From Erpobdella octoculata (taxonomy: Eukaryota; Annelida; Clitellata; Hirudinida; Erpobdellidae), in assembly GCA_963978895.1 (NCBI GenBank), contig OZ022238.1, forward strand, positions 26,752,617-26,816,616: DNA of 64,000 nucleotides, in the 5' to 3' direction. Shown one piece after another: positions 51,410 through 62,129 of this stretch. The notes under the pieces are model-generated. The model ran no database searches, was not told the origin of the DNA, and worked only from the letters and a program-made list of their open reading frames with translations. The number at the start of each line of letters is the position of its first letter. Positions within the stretch are counted from its first letter, which is position 1. A program made the position numbers and the translations under genes.

Positions 51410-52300
51410 AAGTTTTCACATTTCCAGTCATTGAGTTTTCAAGCAAATAATCCTTATTTGCATCGCGGAAGCCAAAATAGGAAAACAGCGGTAATGCATG
51501 TGTAACTTTAATCTCTCGGTAGTATCTAAATACGAAAACCAAATTTTCAAAAAATGTGGGAACATGTATCTTTTTATTTAAACAAGTAAAGGAAAAAAAC
51601 GAGTTTTTTAACACCAGCTTTAATTTCAAATACACTCGATTTAGAAATACAAAAAATGTTCAAACTAATTTTTTTTAATGAAATCATGTATTGTCATCCA
51701 TTATAAAACTTTCTAGCTAGTCAAAAAGCTGGTTAAATTTCACTTGCAAGATTTGCGTACAGAGAAAGCCACACACACACACACAAACAGAGATTGTAAT
51801 CTAAATAAAAGTTTGTAAAAATATAGATACTGAATTTCAACATTTTACATATTAAGGTTTTGAGTTGTTAAGCAAATAATGTTTTCCAATCCATCTTTGA
51901 GGTCCCGAAAGCAAAATTGTCAAAAATAGTGAATCAAGTATATCGTTATTTTTCGAGTAAATAATAATAATTACTAGTTTTTACAATTAACCCTATTTAA
52001 ATTGCAAAACTTTCACAATTTTAGTTTGAGAGTTTTAAGCAAATAACCGTTTTTTCAACTTCACATTTGAGGCCCAGGCAACCAAATTATTAAAAGTTGA
52101 TAAAACACGTTTATTTTTGTTTCTCTAGTAAATACTAAATTTTAATTTTCACATCTGTAGCACTTACAGTTTTTGAATCGCAGTTATTCTAGAAAAACAA
52201 CTTACTTTATTTTCCACCCCACATTTGAGGTCCCGGAAAAAAATCTTCAAAAATTATGAAACACGTTGGCAACTTTACGGTCTTAAAAGTTCGAAAACTT
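51410..52300. repeat. diverged tandem repeat, ~165-bp unit
   Basis: About four units sharing AAGCAAATAA, then TTTGAGGTCCCGGAA-like, then AAATTNTCAAAAATTNTGAA. Units start near 51425, 51850, 52020 and 52170; the first two are separated by extra sequence including an ACAC run at 51770. Confidence 0.6.
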
Positions 52301-52790
52301 TAGTTGACATTTTTTTTACACACTTTTACTTAACTTGACTTTTCTGTCTGTCTGTCTGTTGGTCTGTCTGTCTGTCGTCAAATTTTGCAATCGATTTTAA
52401 ACTAATTTCCCGATGAGCTAGAAACTTAAAAATTTAAAAATATCTCCGAACTGATTAACAATGCATTCTATCAAATTTTCGGATTGATTGGACAAAATTT
52501 AATTAAATAATTATTTGTGATATTTTCGTCGAACTATTTATTGTCTATGCTAATATGCTCGTTGTTTATGTAACAGAATGTGGCCAACACAATCGATTAT
52601 GTAAAAGTTTATTTTTAAAAAACTTTATTTTTGCTTCACTTGTTCAACTGAACGTTTTACAAAAAATCCAAATGAAAGGTGATACTATAACTTGTTCTCA
52701 TTTATTTTTTCCAGTTATTTTATCTAAATTTTTACTAAAAATAACTTAAAAATGAGAAATAGTAGACCATACAAAAAGAGCAATTAGTCT
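52301..52790. other. AT-rich interval with a (TCTG)n patch
   Basis: TGTCTGTCTGTCTG at 52340-52375, then CGATTTTAAACTAAT-type sequence. Probably a worn repeat tail. Confidence 0.45.
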
Positions 52791-53136
52791 ATATACTGGC
52801 CATGACCAGTATATGGTACATTATGGCCATTAAATGGTACTTTATAACCAATAATTAATAGTTGGTGACATTAATTATAATATTTTGTTATTTATTTTTT
52901 TATTATATTTACGATGTCTTATTGTTTTGCTGGTTATTGTTTTTTCATTTATGTGACGAGAGTTAAAGCTAATATTATATACAATGAGTCATATTTTATT
53001 TAGACAGTTTTACGTTTAAATAAAACTCTTATTTTTCATTTTGCAGGACATATTTTACGAATGAAACCAGCTAGTAAAAATTCTAATGTTTTTGAAAATG
53101 TAATAAACTTAAAAACACAAAAGAAGACAGCAAAAA

Positions 53137-53420
53137 GTGCAGCATCAACAAAAAATTTCAACAAATTTGCTTAAAAAGCTTATGTGGCCAGATGACAACT
53201 TGAATAAGGTTGTGCTGGAAGTAGCAAATGGTACCATGTCTCAACAAAATGCTAGTAAAACATTTGAAGTTCCACGTGCCACATTGCAATTGATTCTTTC
53301 TGTAAAATCCCAGGAAAAAAACCAATTCTTGGAGAATTAGAACAAAAATTTATCGTTTACGCTGGTAACAGGGCTCAGCTAGGAGTTGGTTTTGAAAAAC
53401 AGCAGTTTTTGGTGTATGCT
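53137..53420 (+). pseudogene. pogo-like transposase, N-terminal HTH
   Basis: LNKVVLEVANGTMSQQNASK followed by TFEVPRATLQ is a psq/CENP-B-type helix-turn-helix, the DNA-binding domain of pogo/Jerky-like transposases. A frameshift near 53310 moves the reading to PILGELEQKFIVYAGNRAQL and VYAGK, conserved downstream sequence. It ends where the CR1 inserted. Confidence 0.75.
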
Positions 53421-53425
53421 GGAAA

Positions 53426-55345
53426 GATAAGATAAGATAAGATAACGTTTATTATAGTGGTTTAGAAGACTTTACGCCTATAGACAACCACTTCGAATTA
53501 AAAATAATAATAAATAGAATAAAATAAAATAAATGATAATAATAGATAAATAAACTAGTAACAAAATAAATAATTGCATAAAAATCAGTATCCATGCCTG
53601 GATAGCGCTACTTTAAAAGATGTGGTAGTCTCAGATGCTACAGTGTCATCGTCCAAGTCATTCCATATATTTACCACTCTAGAACTAAAAAAAGCCTTTT
53701 TTAAAGTCTTTTCTTGTTTTTTAAAAAGCTTGAATCTATGTCCCCTAGTGCTTTGAATCGGTGGTTGTTCAAAAAACATTGCTGGTGTTAAATCCTCTTT
53801 TCCTGTTATTATCTTGTAGGCTTCGATCAAGTCACCCCTACTTCTCCTTTTCTCTAGAGTTGTTAAGCCGCATTGTTTTAATCTTTCTTCGTAAGGTAAC
53901 CGGCTTAATTGCTTAATCAACTTTGTAGCCCTCCTTTGTACCTTCTCCAACACAACGATGTCCTTTTTTAAAACAGGGCTCCAAGCTTGTACACAATATT
54001 CTAGATGTGGTCTTACCAGACATTTGTATAGTCTGATAATTATTTCCTGGTTTCGACTTATTATTGTTCTCTTGACCAATCCTAAAATCTTATTGGCTCG
54101 CTTTGCTGCTTCCGCACACTGTCTTGATGGTTTGCCGCTATTGTGTACTACAACTCCCAGATATCTTTCCTCTTCAGATGTCTTCAACAATATTCCTCCC
54201 ATCTCATACTGAAACTCTTGATTTCTCTTACCCATGTGCATCACTGAGCATTTATCTACGTTGAACATCATTTGCCAGTCTAGGGACCATTGGTATATTT
54301 TTGCAAGATCTTTTCTTAAAATGTCGGCATCCAGCTCACACTCTACTTTCATGGATAACTTTGTGTCATCAGCAAATTTCGATACCTTTGAACAAGTCCC
54401 TAAGGTCGTTAATGAACAGAACAAATAGTAATGGTCCCAAAACGGATCCTTGTGGTACACCACTTTTTATGCTTTTCCACTCCGAGTAATTCCCTTTAAT
54501 TCCCACTTTTTGTCTTCTGTCAGCTAGCCATTTTTTGATCCATCCTCGAATATTACCTCCTATTCCAGCCGCTTCTATTTTTCTCATCAACCGTGTATGT
54601 GGTACTTTGTCGAAGGCTTTCGCAAAATCCAGATAGACTATGTCTACAGGGGATCCTTTGTCTAAGTGGGTATAAACATTTTCAAAACAATCTAGCAAAT
54701 TTGTTAGACATGATCGCCTTTGTACGAATCCATGTTGGCTGTTTATCAAAATGCTGTGGTGTCTAATGTGATTCATTAATTCGAGCTGAATGATTTTTTC
54801 CATGACTTTGCAAATAATACACGTGAGACTTACTGGACGATAGTTACTTGCCTCAGATCTGCTACCTTTTTTAAAGAGTGGTACAATGATTGCATCTTTC
54901 CAGTCACGAGGAAGTTTTCCAGTTTTCAAGGACCTGTTCATTATTTCTGCTAACACATCGCTTATTTCGTGTCTTACTTCTCTTAAAAACATGGGATGTA
55001 ATGCATCGATACCCGGACTTTTATCTGTTTTAGGTCCTTCAAATGTCTTTCAACGTTCTCTTTTGTGATAACCACATCAGTCATTTTCTCGTCTATTTTT
55101 CCCTTAAACATGTTCACAGGCTCCGGTATGTTTTCTATGTCTTCTTCAGTAAAAACCGTACAAAAATAATTATTTAACATTTCAGCTACCTCTTCATCGT
55201 TTTCAACCACTTCGCCTAACTCATTTTTTTTAACGGCCCCACTAGGTCTTTTCGTTTTTGCTTACTTCGGACATACGCATAGAAACTTTTGTTGTCATTT
55301 TTTATATTATCCGTCAGCTTTTTCTCATAATCCATTGCAAAAAAG
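53426..55345 (-). mobile_element. CR1/Jockey-superfamily LINE, 5'-truncated
   Basis: The 3' end is a run of four TTATC units (53445-53426), the kind of tandem tail typical of CR1-like LINEs. Going upstream: the C-terminal and RT coding region at 53585-54992, then more of the protein to about 55340. The 5' end and endonuclease are missing. It lies inside the pogo-like transposon. Confidence 0.85.
53585..55340 (-). pseudogene. CR1-type reverse transcriptase
   Basis: Minus strand. A pre-RT piece lies at 55210-54983 (EMLNNYFCTVFTEEDIENIP), and the RT frame at 54992-54369 reads NRSLKTGKLPRDWKDAIIVP, YLDFAKAFDKVPH (motif A), GVPQGSVLGPLLFVLFINDL (motif B). A frameshift near 54380 leads to 54463-53585 with KFADDTKL (motif C, both Asp intact), SLDWQMMFNVDKCSVMHMG, EERYLGVVV, HLEYCVQAWSP, EKVQRRATKLIKQL and RRSRGDLIEAYKI. 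Only a few lesions separate it from an open frame, so it is a fairly recent insertion. Confidence 0.9.
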
Positions 55346-56020
55346 CATAAACTTGCTTTTAAAAAAAACCCTAAGCAAAAAATGGTGGAGACTTAAGAAA
55401 AAACGAACTTTAGAAATGACTTTGCGCTGTCCGGAAAGAACAGCTGCTCTACGTCATATGTGCATGGACAAACAGAAGGTCTAAAAAAAAGAAAATCAAG
55501 AAAACTGTAAAAAAAAAAGTTAACCAACACCATTTTTATTTCAAAATTCATCAAATTCATTGGATTCTGATTCTAATATTTTGTCTTATCCTGCTCCTCA
55601 AATTCGCAAAAATGGAAAGTAATAGAAAAACAAACATGAATCATTTTGTCCTCACTTCAGATGAAGCTTAAAACTCCAAAAGTAAGGAGAAAGCTGCCAA
55701 AGTTGAAAAATAAAGATAGAAATTAAAAAAACAAAGGATTGCAAAAAAAGAAAGAAGCTTTTTCAAAAAAGGTGGTAGTAAGCAATAAAAAAAAACAATA
55801 TATCAAAAAACAAAAACTATAAAACCAAATAGACGGCAAAGACATTAAAAAAATTGGCGCTGCTTAAAATGCAGTGGATTGTATTTTAATGTTGAAAACT
55901 CCAAGTACAGTGATGATAGGGTCTAATGCGTTAAATGTGCCAAAATTCGTTGACACGTCTCATGTGCAAGTGTTTATGGAATATTTGATAACGTTGATCT
56001 TACCTGTTCATGTTTAAAGT
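55345..56020 (+). pseudogene. pogo-like transposase, C-terminal part
   Basis: Near 55345-55480 a frame reads KKWWRLKKKRTLEMTLRCPE and RTAALRH, matching the KKWW..F..R...LRxPE region of pogo/Jerky transposases. Near 55840-56010 a decayed CLKCSGLYFN...CVKCAKI...HVSCASVY...CSC pattern suggests a PHD-like zinc finger at the C-terminus. The catalytic DDE core between them is not readable. Many stops. Confidence 0.55.
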
Positions 56021-56076
56021 AGTTTTTTTATATACTGGCCATTGGTTGGACCTATTACTGGCCGTGTGGCCAGTAA

Positions 56077-57000
56077 ATGGTACTCCATGGCCATTAATTG
56101 GTACAAATCGAGCTTTCTCAGAAATGGCTCTAAAAATTTATTTTAATTTTAATTTATTGCATGCAAAAACCATGATTTGTATTTGATAGAAATTTTGAAA
56201 CTGCGCAATGTTCATATAAATAAACGTGTGTGGTCCTATGGGCTGAAAACCTACTTGACTTGCAAAAAACTTGTGGCCAGTAATTGGTCAGTTTACCCTA
56301 TAAAAAAAAGTTTAAATCATGAATACTACGAAAAACAGACAGTTAAACTAAATAATGCTTTGTATATTGCAGAAATCTTTAAACTGGAAAAAATGATTTG
56401 AATCAGCTCCAGTCCAATGAATTTTTTTTTCAATTTAAAAATATAAGTTACCTAATAATATGAAAAACATAATAATTGAAATTTATTGAAACTATAATTT
56501 AAGCACTAATTTAACTTATACTTTATAACAAGATTTTTGCATTCAAAAATAATTGTATTCAATAATTCTCTATTTTCTCAATATCTACAATACATTCAAC
56601 GCTCTAGATAATATATATGTTTTATTAATTTGGTAAATTTTTAAAGTTGTTAGTAAAACAGAAAAAATTAAGTAACAAAAATTAGCAATTATTATCGAAC
56701 GAGCGTTTTTTTTTAATTATTTGTGAATACCAACCAGCAGCGATGTAACTTACTTAAGAAGATATTGAATAATTGTTATATGAGTAGATGTGAAAATAAA
56801 TTGTTTTTGATTGTCGAATGAAGTTTGAATCAAGCATAGATAGCTCCACAGTTATTGCAGATGCGTCTTTTCCATGCAAAGCAACAGAACAAGCCAATTG
56901 GAAAAAAGAGAATAGCACAGCAGATTCCAGGTAGCGTAAAAGTCTCTACTATTCGTCCATTCTGTGAAAAAAATAACATATATATATATATATTTTACAT
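56077..57000. other. AT-rich interval, no gene recognised
   Basis: A further TGGCCAGTAATTGG motif lies near 56276. An ORF at 56177-56401 has no recognised motif. Confidence 0.45.
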
Positions 57001-57007
57001 TTTAAAA

Positions 57008-57056
57008 TTAAGCCCTGATGATGACAAGTTAATGTCGAAACTGGCCAGTTGGTTAA
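57008..57056 (+). ncRNA. hammerhead ribozyme motif, PLE-like
   Basis: Core CTGATGA at 57015-57021, stem II GACA/TGTC (57023-57026, 57033-57036), GAAA at 57037-57040, stem III around the palindrome CTGGCCAG, triplet GTT at 57048-57050. Stem I is short, AGCC/GGTT with one G-U. The core is intact. A short open frame follows at 57071 (MNKDISLYLRKKPKLESLCK), perhaps the start of a lost PLE ORF. Confidence 0.72.
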
Positions 57057-57203
57057 TAATTATGTAACCATGAACAAGGATATTAGTCTTTATTTACGTA
57101 AAAAACCAAAGCTGGAAAGTCTTTGTAAAAAAGTGTTAAACGGCGAATACAAATGTATTGCCGAAAATCTTATACCTCGCTACGCTATATATATATATAT
57201 AAA

Positions 57204-57358
57204 CTAGTGGTTTTGCCCGTCCCAAGGACGGATGTTTTAACATTACGATCAACATTGGATATATTTTATGGATTATAATAAGTTAATTAAATATTTTATT
57301 TATTTATAATATTACTAGCGGGGGTGCCCGACATTGCCCGGGGTTTTTACGACTATTA
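57204..57358 (-). mobile_element. composite double Helitron 3' end (second copy)
   Basis: Inverted twin of 14081-14222: on the minus strand CCCGGGCAATGTCGGGCACC, then CTAG (57318-57315), the ~100-bp spacer, hairpin CCGTCC/GGACGG, and CTAG followed by T and a short (TA)n at 57187-57202. Confidence 0.82.
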
Positions 57359-57375
57359 ATGTTCATCTTTTATTT

Positions 57376-57423
57376 AAATCGCCAACTGGCCAGTTTCGAC
57401 ATTTTGTCATCATCAGGGCGATT
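57376..57423 (-). ncRNA. hammerhead ribozyme motif with 7-bp stem I
   Basis: Minus strand: stem I AATCGCC (57423-57417) pairs with GGCGATT (57383-57377). Core CTGATGA (57416-57410), stem II GACA/TGTC with a 3-nt loop, GAAA, stem III palindrome CTGGCCAG, triplet GTT. It is the best-formed hammerhead in the window and lies in inverted orientation to the one at 57008. Confidence 0.8.
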
Positions 57424-57678
57424 ATAAACAAACTAAAATGAATAGTGATGTGTAAAAACAAAAAGATATATCTGTGTGTATACACGGTTCGTTATGAACG
57501 TAATGAGAATGATTTTATTGTGATGCGACTATGAATGGGAGCGCGGTAAGATTTTTGGTAAATGTTCCGTGTGTTCTGCAATTCACAAGCAGCCGGTCGC
57601 CAGCCTTGCTCCGAGTTTTGTGAGCGAAATTACGAGCTCCCGCGTGAAGTCTCTGTTTTCGAATTGTAACACGTCGGG

Positions 57679-58560
57679 ATGGAGCGTTTTCTTAAACAGA
57701 GATATGCCATTAAGTTTTGTGTCAAGCGTGGAAAAAATGCAGCCGAAACTTTCCAGATGTTTCAAGAGGCCTTCAGGGACAACTGCATTTCAAGGTCACA
57801 GGCCGGAAAGTGGCACAAGGCGTTCAAGGAAGGCCGGGAGAAAGTCGCCGACGAACCCCGTTCTGGACGCCCAACAACGAGCAGAACCAACGAAAACGTG
57901 GATCGTGTGCGCACAGTTTTGCGTTCCGACCGTCGATTAGGCATCCGGCAAAATGCTGACATCCTTCACATGTCTACATTTGCAGTACATGGGATAGTGA
58001 TCGTGGATCTGCGCATGCGAGAGGTTTGCGCAAAGCTTGTACCGAAAGTTTTGACGAAAGATCAGACAGAAATTCGAGTTTCACGCTGTCACGAACTGTT
58101 TAGTTTGATTCAAAATGAGCACGATTTTCCTAATTCCGTCGTATTCAGAAATGAATCGTGGATGTTCGAGTACGACCCAGAATAAAAAAGGCAGAGCAGT
58201 GAATGGCACACACAATCATTTCCTCGCCCCAAGAAAACACGAATAACCAAGTCTCGCATCAAAACGATGCTCATTGTCTTCTTTGACGCCAGAGAAATTG
58301 TTCATTTTGGGTTTGTACCACCGGGAAAAACTGTTAACCCTGCCTTTTATCTGGAGGTGATCAAAAGATTAAAACGCCGGGTCTCACGCGTGAGAGCTGA
58401 CATCAAGACGCGGTCAAGCTTCATCATGACAATGCCCCCAGCCACACGTCCTTCATCGTTACCAGCTTTCTTACCCGCAGCAACACACCGGTGGTCCCTC
58501 AGCTTTCTTACAGTACCAATTTGGTTCCGTGTGACTCTTTTCAATATTTTATTTGTACAG
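57679..58560 (+). pseudogene. mariner transposase
   Basis: Tc1/mariner-family transposase that would cut and paste at TA. ATG at 57679. N-terminal HTH region: QRYAIKFCVKRGKNAAETFQ, WHKAFKEGREKVADEPRSGRP, DRRLGIRQNADILHMS; then VCAKLVPKVLTKDQ. The first catalytic Asp, normally in GDESW, is Asn here (RNESWMFEYDPE). A TAA stop follows at 58183. The frame continues with KTMLIVFFDAREIVHFGFVP and FYLEVIKRL. The second Asp (HHDNAPSHTSF) near 58430 is in another frame, followed by a weak third site. Stop, frameshift and the Asp-to-Asn change all indicate a dead copy. TIRs were not found with confidence. Confidence 0.9.
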
Positions 58561-58662
58561 AGATAAAGTCGTCATTTATTATTAGTTTCATTAAAGTACG
58601 AAAAAAACCTAAGTGCGGTAGACAATATCTTAACATTGTTCTCACAAGTGTAATCTGAAAAA

Positions 58663-59288
58663 ATGGTTTTAAAAGTACTGGAAAAACTTACCGTTGCTGA
58701 GTTGAGTCAGGAACTAAAAAACGAGAGCTGAACCCCAAGGGAGCTAAGAAAACGGGGCCTGGACGCTAAGGTAAGAAAGCCCGACCTAGTTGACTGCCTC
58801 CGGACTTTATTGGAGGACAATCGATTTGACTCAGAAGAATACGAGTTAGATACAATTGAAGAATTAACAAAGTTGATAGCAAAAATGAAGGAAATAAAAA
58901 AGCAGCTATAAACATGATTAGAAAAGAACATAAACATGATAAGAAAAAAAACAAAACAGCTATGAACATGAAAGAAAAAATCAAAGCTGCACAAGAAGAC
59001 AACAAAGCAGTTATGAACACGACGAGAGAAGAAAACAAAGCAACTATGAATATGATGAGAAAAGGATACAATGCAGTACGAGAAAAAAATAAAGCATCAC
59101 AAGAAAAGACAAGAGAAAAGTTTTTTCTTGGTAGTCAAGTCTGCCCTGAAGACAAAATGCCAGCGACCCGTGTGGCGATGCTGCAAGTAAACAGCAAACA
59201 ATTGAATAAAAACGGGAAATTCTCTGGTAGGGGTTTGTATTTTCTACAAGTCAGCTTAGGGCTTTCAAAAAACGAGAAAAGGTTATAA
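58663..59288 (+). pseudogene. SAP-domain Gag-like remnant
   Basis: From ATG 58663 the frame reads VLKVLEKLTVAELSQELKNE, stop, then RELRKRGLDAK and KPDLVDCLRTLLEDNRFDSE: a SAP-type helix-extended-loop motif as found at the N-terminus of some gypsy-like Gag proteins. After a frameshift near 58910 a Lys/Glu/Met-rich coiled-coil-like ORF follows (58914-59288). No RT is found next to it. A host SAP protein pseudogene is the alternative. Confidence 0.5.
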
Positions 59289-60970
59289 CAGGGGCGTAGA
59301 ATATAATATTATCCCCTTTATAATTCCGTTCGTCCCGAACAGCTCCGTCGTTTCTGAAACACCCGACAAGGCTACGAACACAGAATACCATCATCTTCAC
59401 CCGTGGCCTTGACAATAATTCACAAACGACATGGTCAATTCTTTTGACTGTCTGACGCAGTCTTCCAGTCTTGCTGGAGCCTGTGATTTTCCGACTTTGC
59501 GTTGTGGGCTGGAATACCACGGGAACTCGTTATATCTAAATTTCTTCAAACATTTGCCAAGCTTTTAAACGCAAAATTATCGTCACTGCAGAACTATTCT
59601 AATTGTTCAAATTTCATCTCTTTTTTCGAGCCAACTACTTTTAATGTTCTGGAACTGATGACCATTTTAGAACTTTGGCCTGCTATCAAAATATTGTAAA
59701 ACATCTTGCCCAAACGCCGACTCACAGGTGTCATCATCACGCACCTAACTCATGCCACCACCACTAAACTCGATACTTTCTAAATCTTTCTCTGCAGGAT
59801 TCTCATGAATAAATTTGTCAAGCAATAATCCTGTCTCTCGAAACGATCCTCTGTTGTGCAAGCATTGCAATTTACCTTAGAAAGGTCTCCAGCGCAATTT
59901 TCATGACCATTTAAGATTACCAGACGCTCATTATCCGGACACAACTCTTATATGGCCTGCTCATAAAAATCCCGGCGGACCCCTAAGCAAAACGCCGGTT
60001 CTCCTAGCACACCAGGAGTTGTCGTAACTGGGAGCCGGCACCGCCAAACGTTTTCGAAACCTTTCCGACGGATCCGACAACTTCCCAAGAATCTCTTAGA
60101 GTTCAGCAACACCTGATTTGTGCAATCTATACGACCATCATCTGTCACATGCTCTGAGACACAGCGGTGGACTCTGGTTCAAATTAGGGTTTTTATTTTC
60201 TTTACCAGAAATACGGTGGTCTAGAACCGTGTTTATCACTGCATCAGCCGTCTCTGCGACCAGACTCTCAACAGCCTTGCCATCCAGAGTCATCGCCGGC
60301 ATATTTTTTGACAAACCTCAAGACATGTTCTTGTATTGAAATAAAATATATTAAAACTAACTAGAATGCAAATGAGATAACTGCATTCCATACTGAACCT
60401 GGTCTTTACAAATTAGGAAAATTTGATAAAGGATATGGAGTATCAAGCTCCTATTGGACTCAGCAACAACATATGTCTGACCCGTACTATGGCAACCGGA
60501 AAGTTTGGTAACACATGATGGAACTTACAAAATAAAAAATCTCGGCTGTTTCCAGGATTTTGTTATGACAAATAACAAACGACTGATTGAAAATATTATC
60601 TTCAGTGAAACAATTAAAAAAATATACCATTTCTCCTACAGTGGAATTCATGCCGTTATGTCATTAAAAAAAATAAACCAAGCTAATTAAATATGTTTGT
60701 GATAAAGGATGTTTAGCCAGCCCGAAGCTGAGTTTATCAGATAAATGGGAGGACCGGCTACAAAATACAGAAACGAAGGAACAATGGAAAATCATTAAAA
60801 ATAGAATAAAAGTGCAGTGGAGAAATGAGTTGATGAATAATAAACTCGTGTTAAAATTAAAATATAGCTTTTGAACATGTTAATAGTATGTTAAAGAGAA
60901 GAGCAGAAGTAGTATAATGGAACGGGATAAGGGAACTGCAATCAGCAACAGTTAACAAAAGGCAAGCGCA
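59289..60970. other. GC-richer interval, possibly decayed coding, unrecognised
   Basis: 59290-60300 is less AT-rich than its surroundings. Minus-strand frames contain fairly long protein-like stretches (LLNSKRFLGSCRIRRKGFEN, 60148-59948; an open frame 59520-59251), suggesting an old transposon gene. I cannot name it. 60350-60900 holds small plus-strand ORFs of no known family. Confidence 0.35.
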
Positions 60971-60974
60971 TTTT

Positions 60975-61115
60975 GTGAGTGTCCCCTTTCAAAATGTCCC
61001 TTTTCAAAATGTTTCTGGTCAAAACGTTTCTGGTCAAAATGTTTCTGGTCAAAATGTTTCTGGTCAAAATGTTCTCAGTCAAAATGTCTCCGCTCAAAAT
61101 GTATGGCGGCAATTT
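60975..61115. repeat. minisatellite, ~16-bp unit
   Basis: About nine copies of TCAAAATGTTTCTGG-like units; the central four are nearly identical. Confidence 0.9.
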
Positions 61116-61346
61116 GTCTAAAAATCTTTTAGCCTTATAATTTTAACTTAATTTGACAATTTCATTAAATAAATTTCTGTGTTTAAGGCCCACCACAATT
61201 GATTTATGTTCTAAAGTGTAGCATCTTGCAATTGCTGTTTCAGTTTGTTTACTTTAATTGAATTTGTAACTTTTTAAATACGTAAATAAGTTTTTTGAAC
61301 TGAAACACTTTGAGAATGCTTATATAACCAGCTTTTTATCTACGAA

Positions 61347-61572
61347 CTAGCGGGGTGCCCGGCGTTGCCCGGGGTTTTTAGAGGTTTTCTAATGTTTGTC
61401 TCTCTCACTCCCGTTTCCTTCCCCGCTTGCTCTCCGTACCCGGTCGATTTTTCGCTCCCGGTCACTTTCTCTTTCCCGCTTGCTCTTTTGATCTCGGTCG
61501 CTTTCCCGCTTTTGCTCGCTCTTTCGCTCTCAGTTGCTTTTCTGTTCCCGTTTCCGCTCATTTATATATATG
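61347..61572 (-). mobile_element. Helitron 3' tail with minisatellite
   Basis: On the minus strand, GAACGGGAAAAGCAAC-like units precede CCCCGGGCAACGCCGGGC, a CCCG/CGGG hairpin and CTAG (61350-61347), followed by T. Confidence 0.78.
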
Positions 61573-61702
61573 TATGTTTTCTTTTAGGCATGCTCTGTTA
61601 AAAATGATAGACCACTTTGCGTTGATGCGTTTTTTCGCCAAGCTTTCAAAATCTCTTGAATTCATGATAACTCCGCTTTTTAAATAGATTTATTAAAAAC
61701 GA

Positions 61703-61744
61703 GGGCTGACCGATCGGTTTCGCAGAAAAGCATCTTCGGAGCCC
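61703..61744 (-). ncRNA. decayed hammerhead ribozyme motif
   Basis: Minus strand: GGGCT (61744-61740) and AGCCC (61707-61703) form a 5-bp stem I. The core reads CCGAAGA (consensus CTGANGA, one change), followed by GAAA, a palindromic stem III CCGATCGG and triplet GTC. Stem II is weak. Probably inactive because of the core change. Confidence 0.55.
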
Positions 61745-61801
61745 TTTAAATTACGAAGTTAAAATGTATTTACTATAATGCGAAAATAGAATGAAACTAT
61801 A

Positions 61802-62125
61802 AAACGACGAGAATAAACATTAATGAAAACTGAAATAGAAAAACAACGTATGGAAAGTGGAAAGCAAGATATAAAAGCAAGATATACGACGCGGTAGACG
61901 TACCTAGCCTGATTGCGCGCACCTGACAACAATTACCTAGCGCATAGTTGCGTAAATACCTGCGCTGCGGCCACTATCGCCATGTTTTCGTTTTGTTTAC
62001 AATTATTTTCCGCTTCGGTTTTTACTAATCTTGTACGTTAGTTACCTACCTTTTATATCTTGCTTTCCACTTTCCATACGTTGTTTTTCTATTTCAGTTT
62101 TCATTAATGTTTATTCTCGTCGTTT
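61802..62125. repeat. 75-bp inverted repeat with 174-bp centre
   Basis: 61802-61876 pairs with 62051-62125 with no indel and no mismatch noticed. The centre is GC-richer. It lies just beyond the decayed hammerhead at 61703, as in the PLE at 2.6 kb, so it may be a PLE-derived terminal pair. Confidence 0.8.
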
Positions 62126-62129
62126 GAGT

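Larger units (their letters stand above)
52791..56076 (+). mobile_element. pogo/Tigger-like DNA transposon split by a CR1 LINE
   Basis: Transposase pieces on both sides of the LINE at 53426-55345 read in the same direction: psq-type helix-turn-helix and following region on the left, further transposase and a C-terminal Cys/His-rich finger on the right. Near both ends lie 9-bp-arm palindromes with the same core: ATATACTGG/CCAGTATAT (52791-52814) and TTACTGGCC/GGCCAGTAA (56055-56076). Exact ends and TSD are not resolved. Confidence 0.65.
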
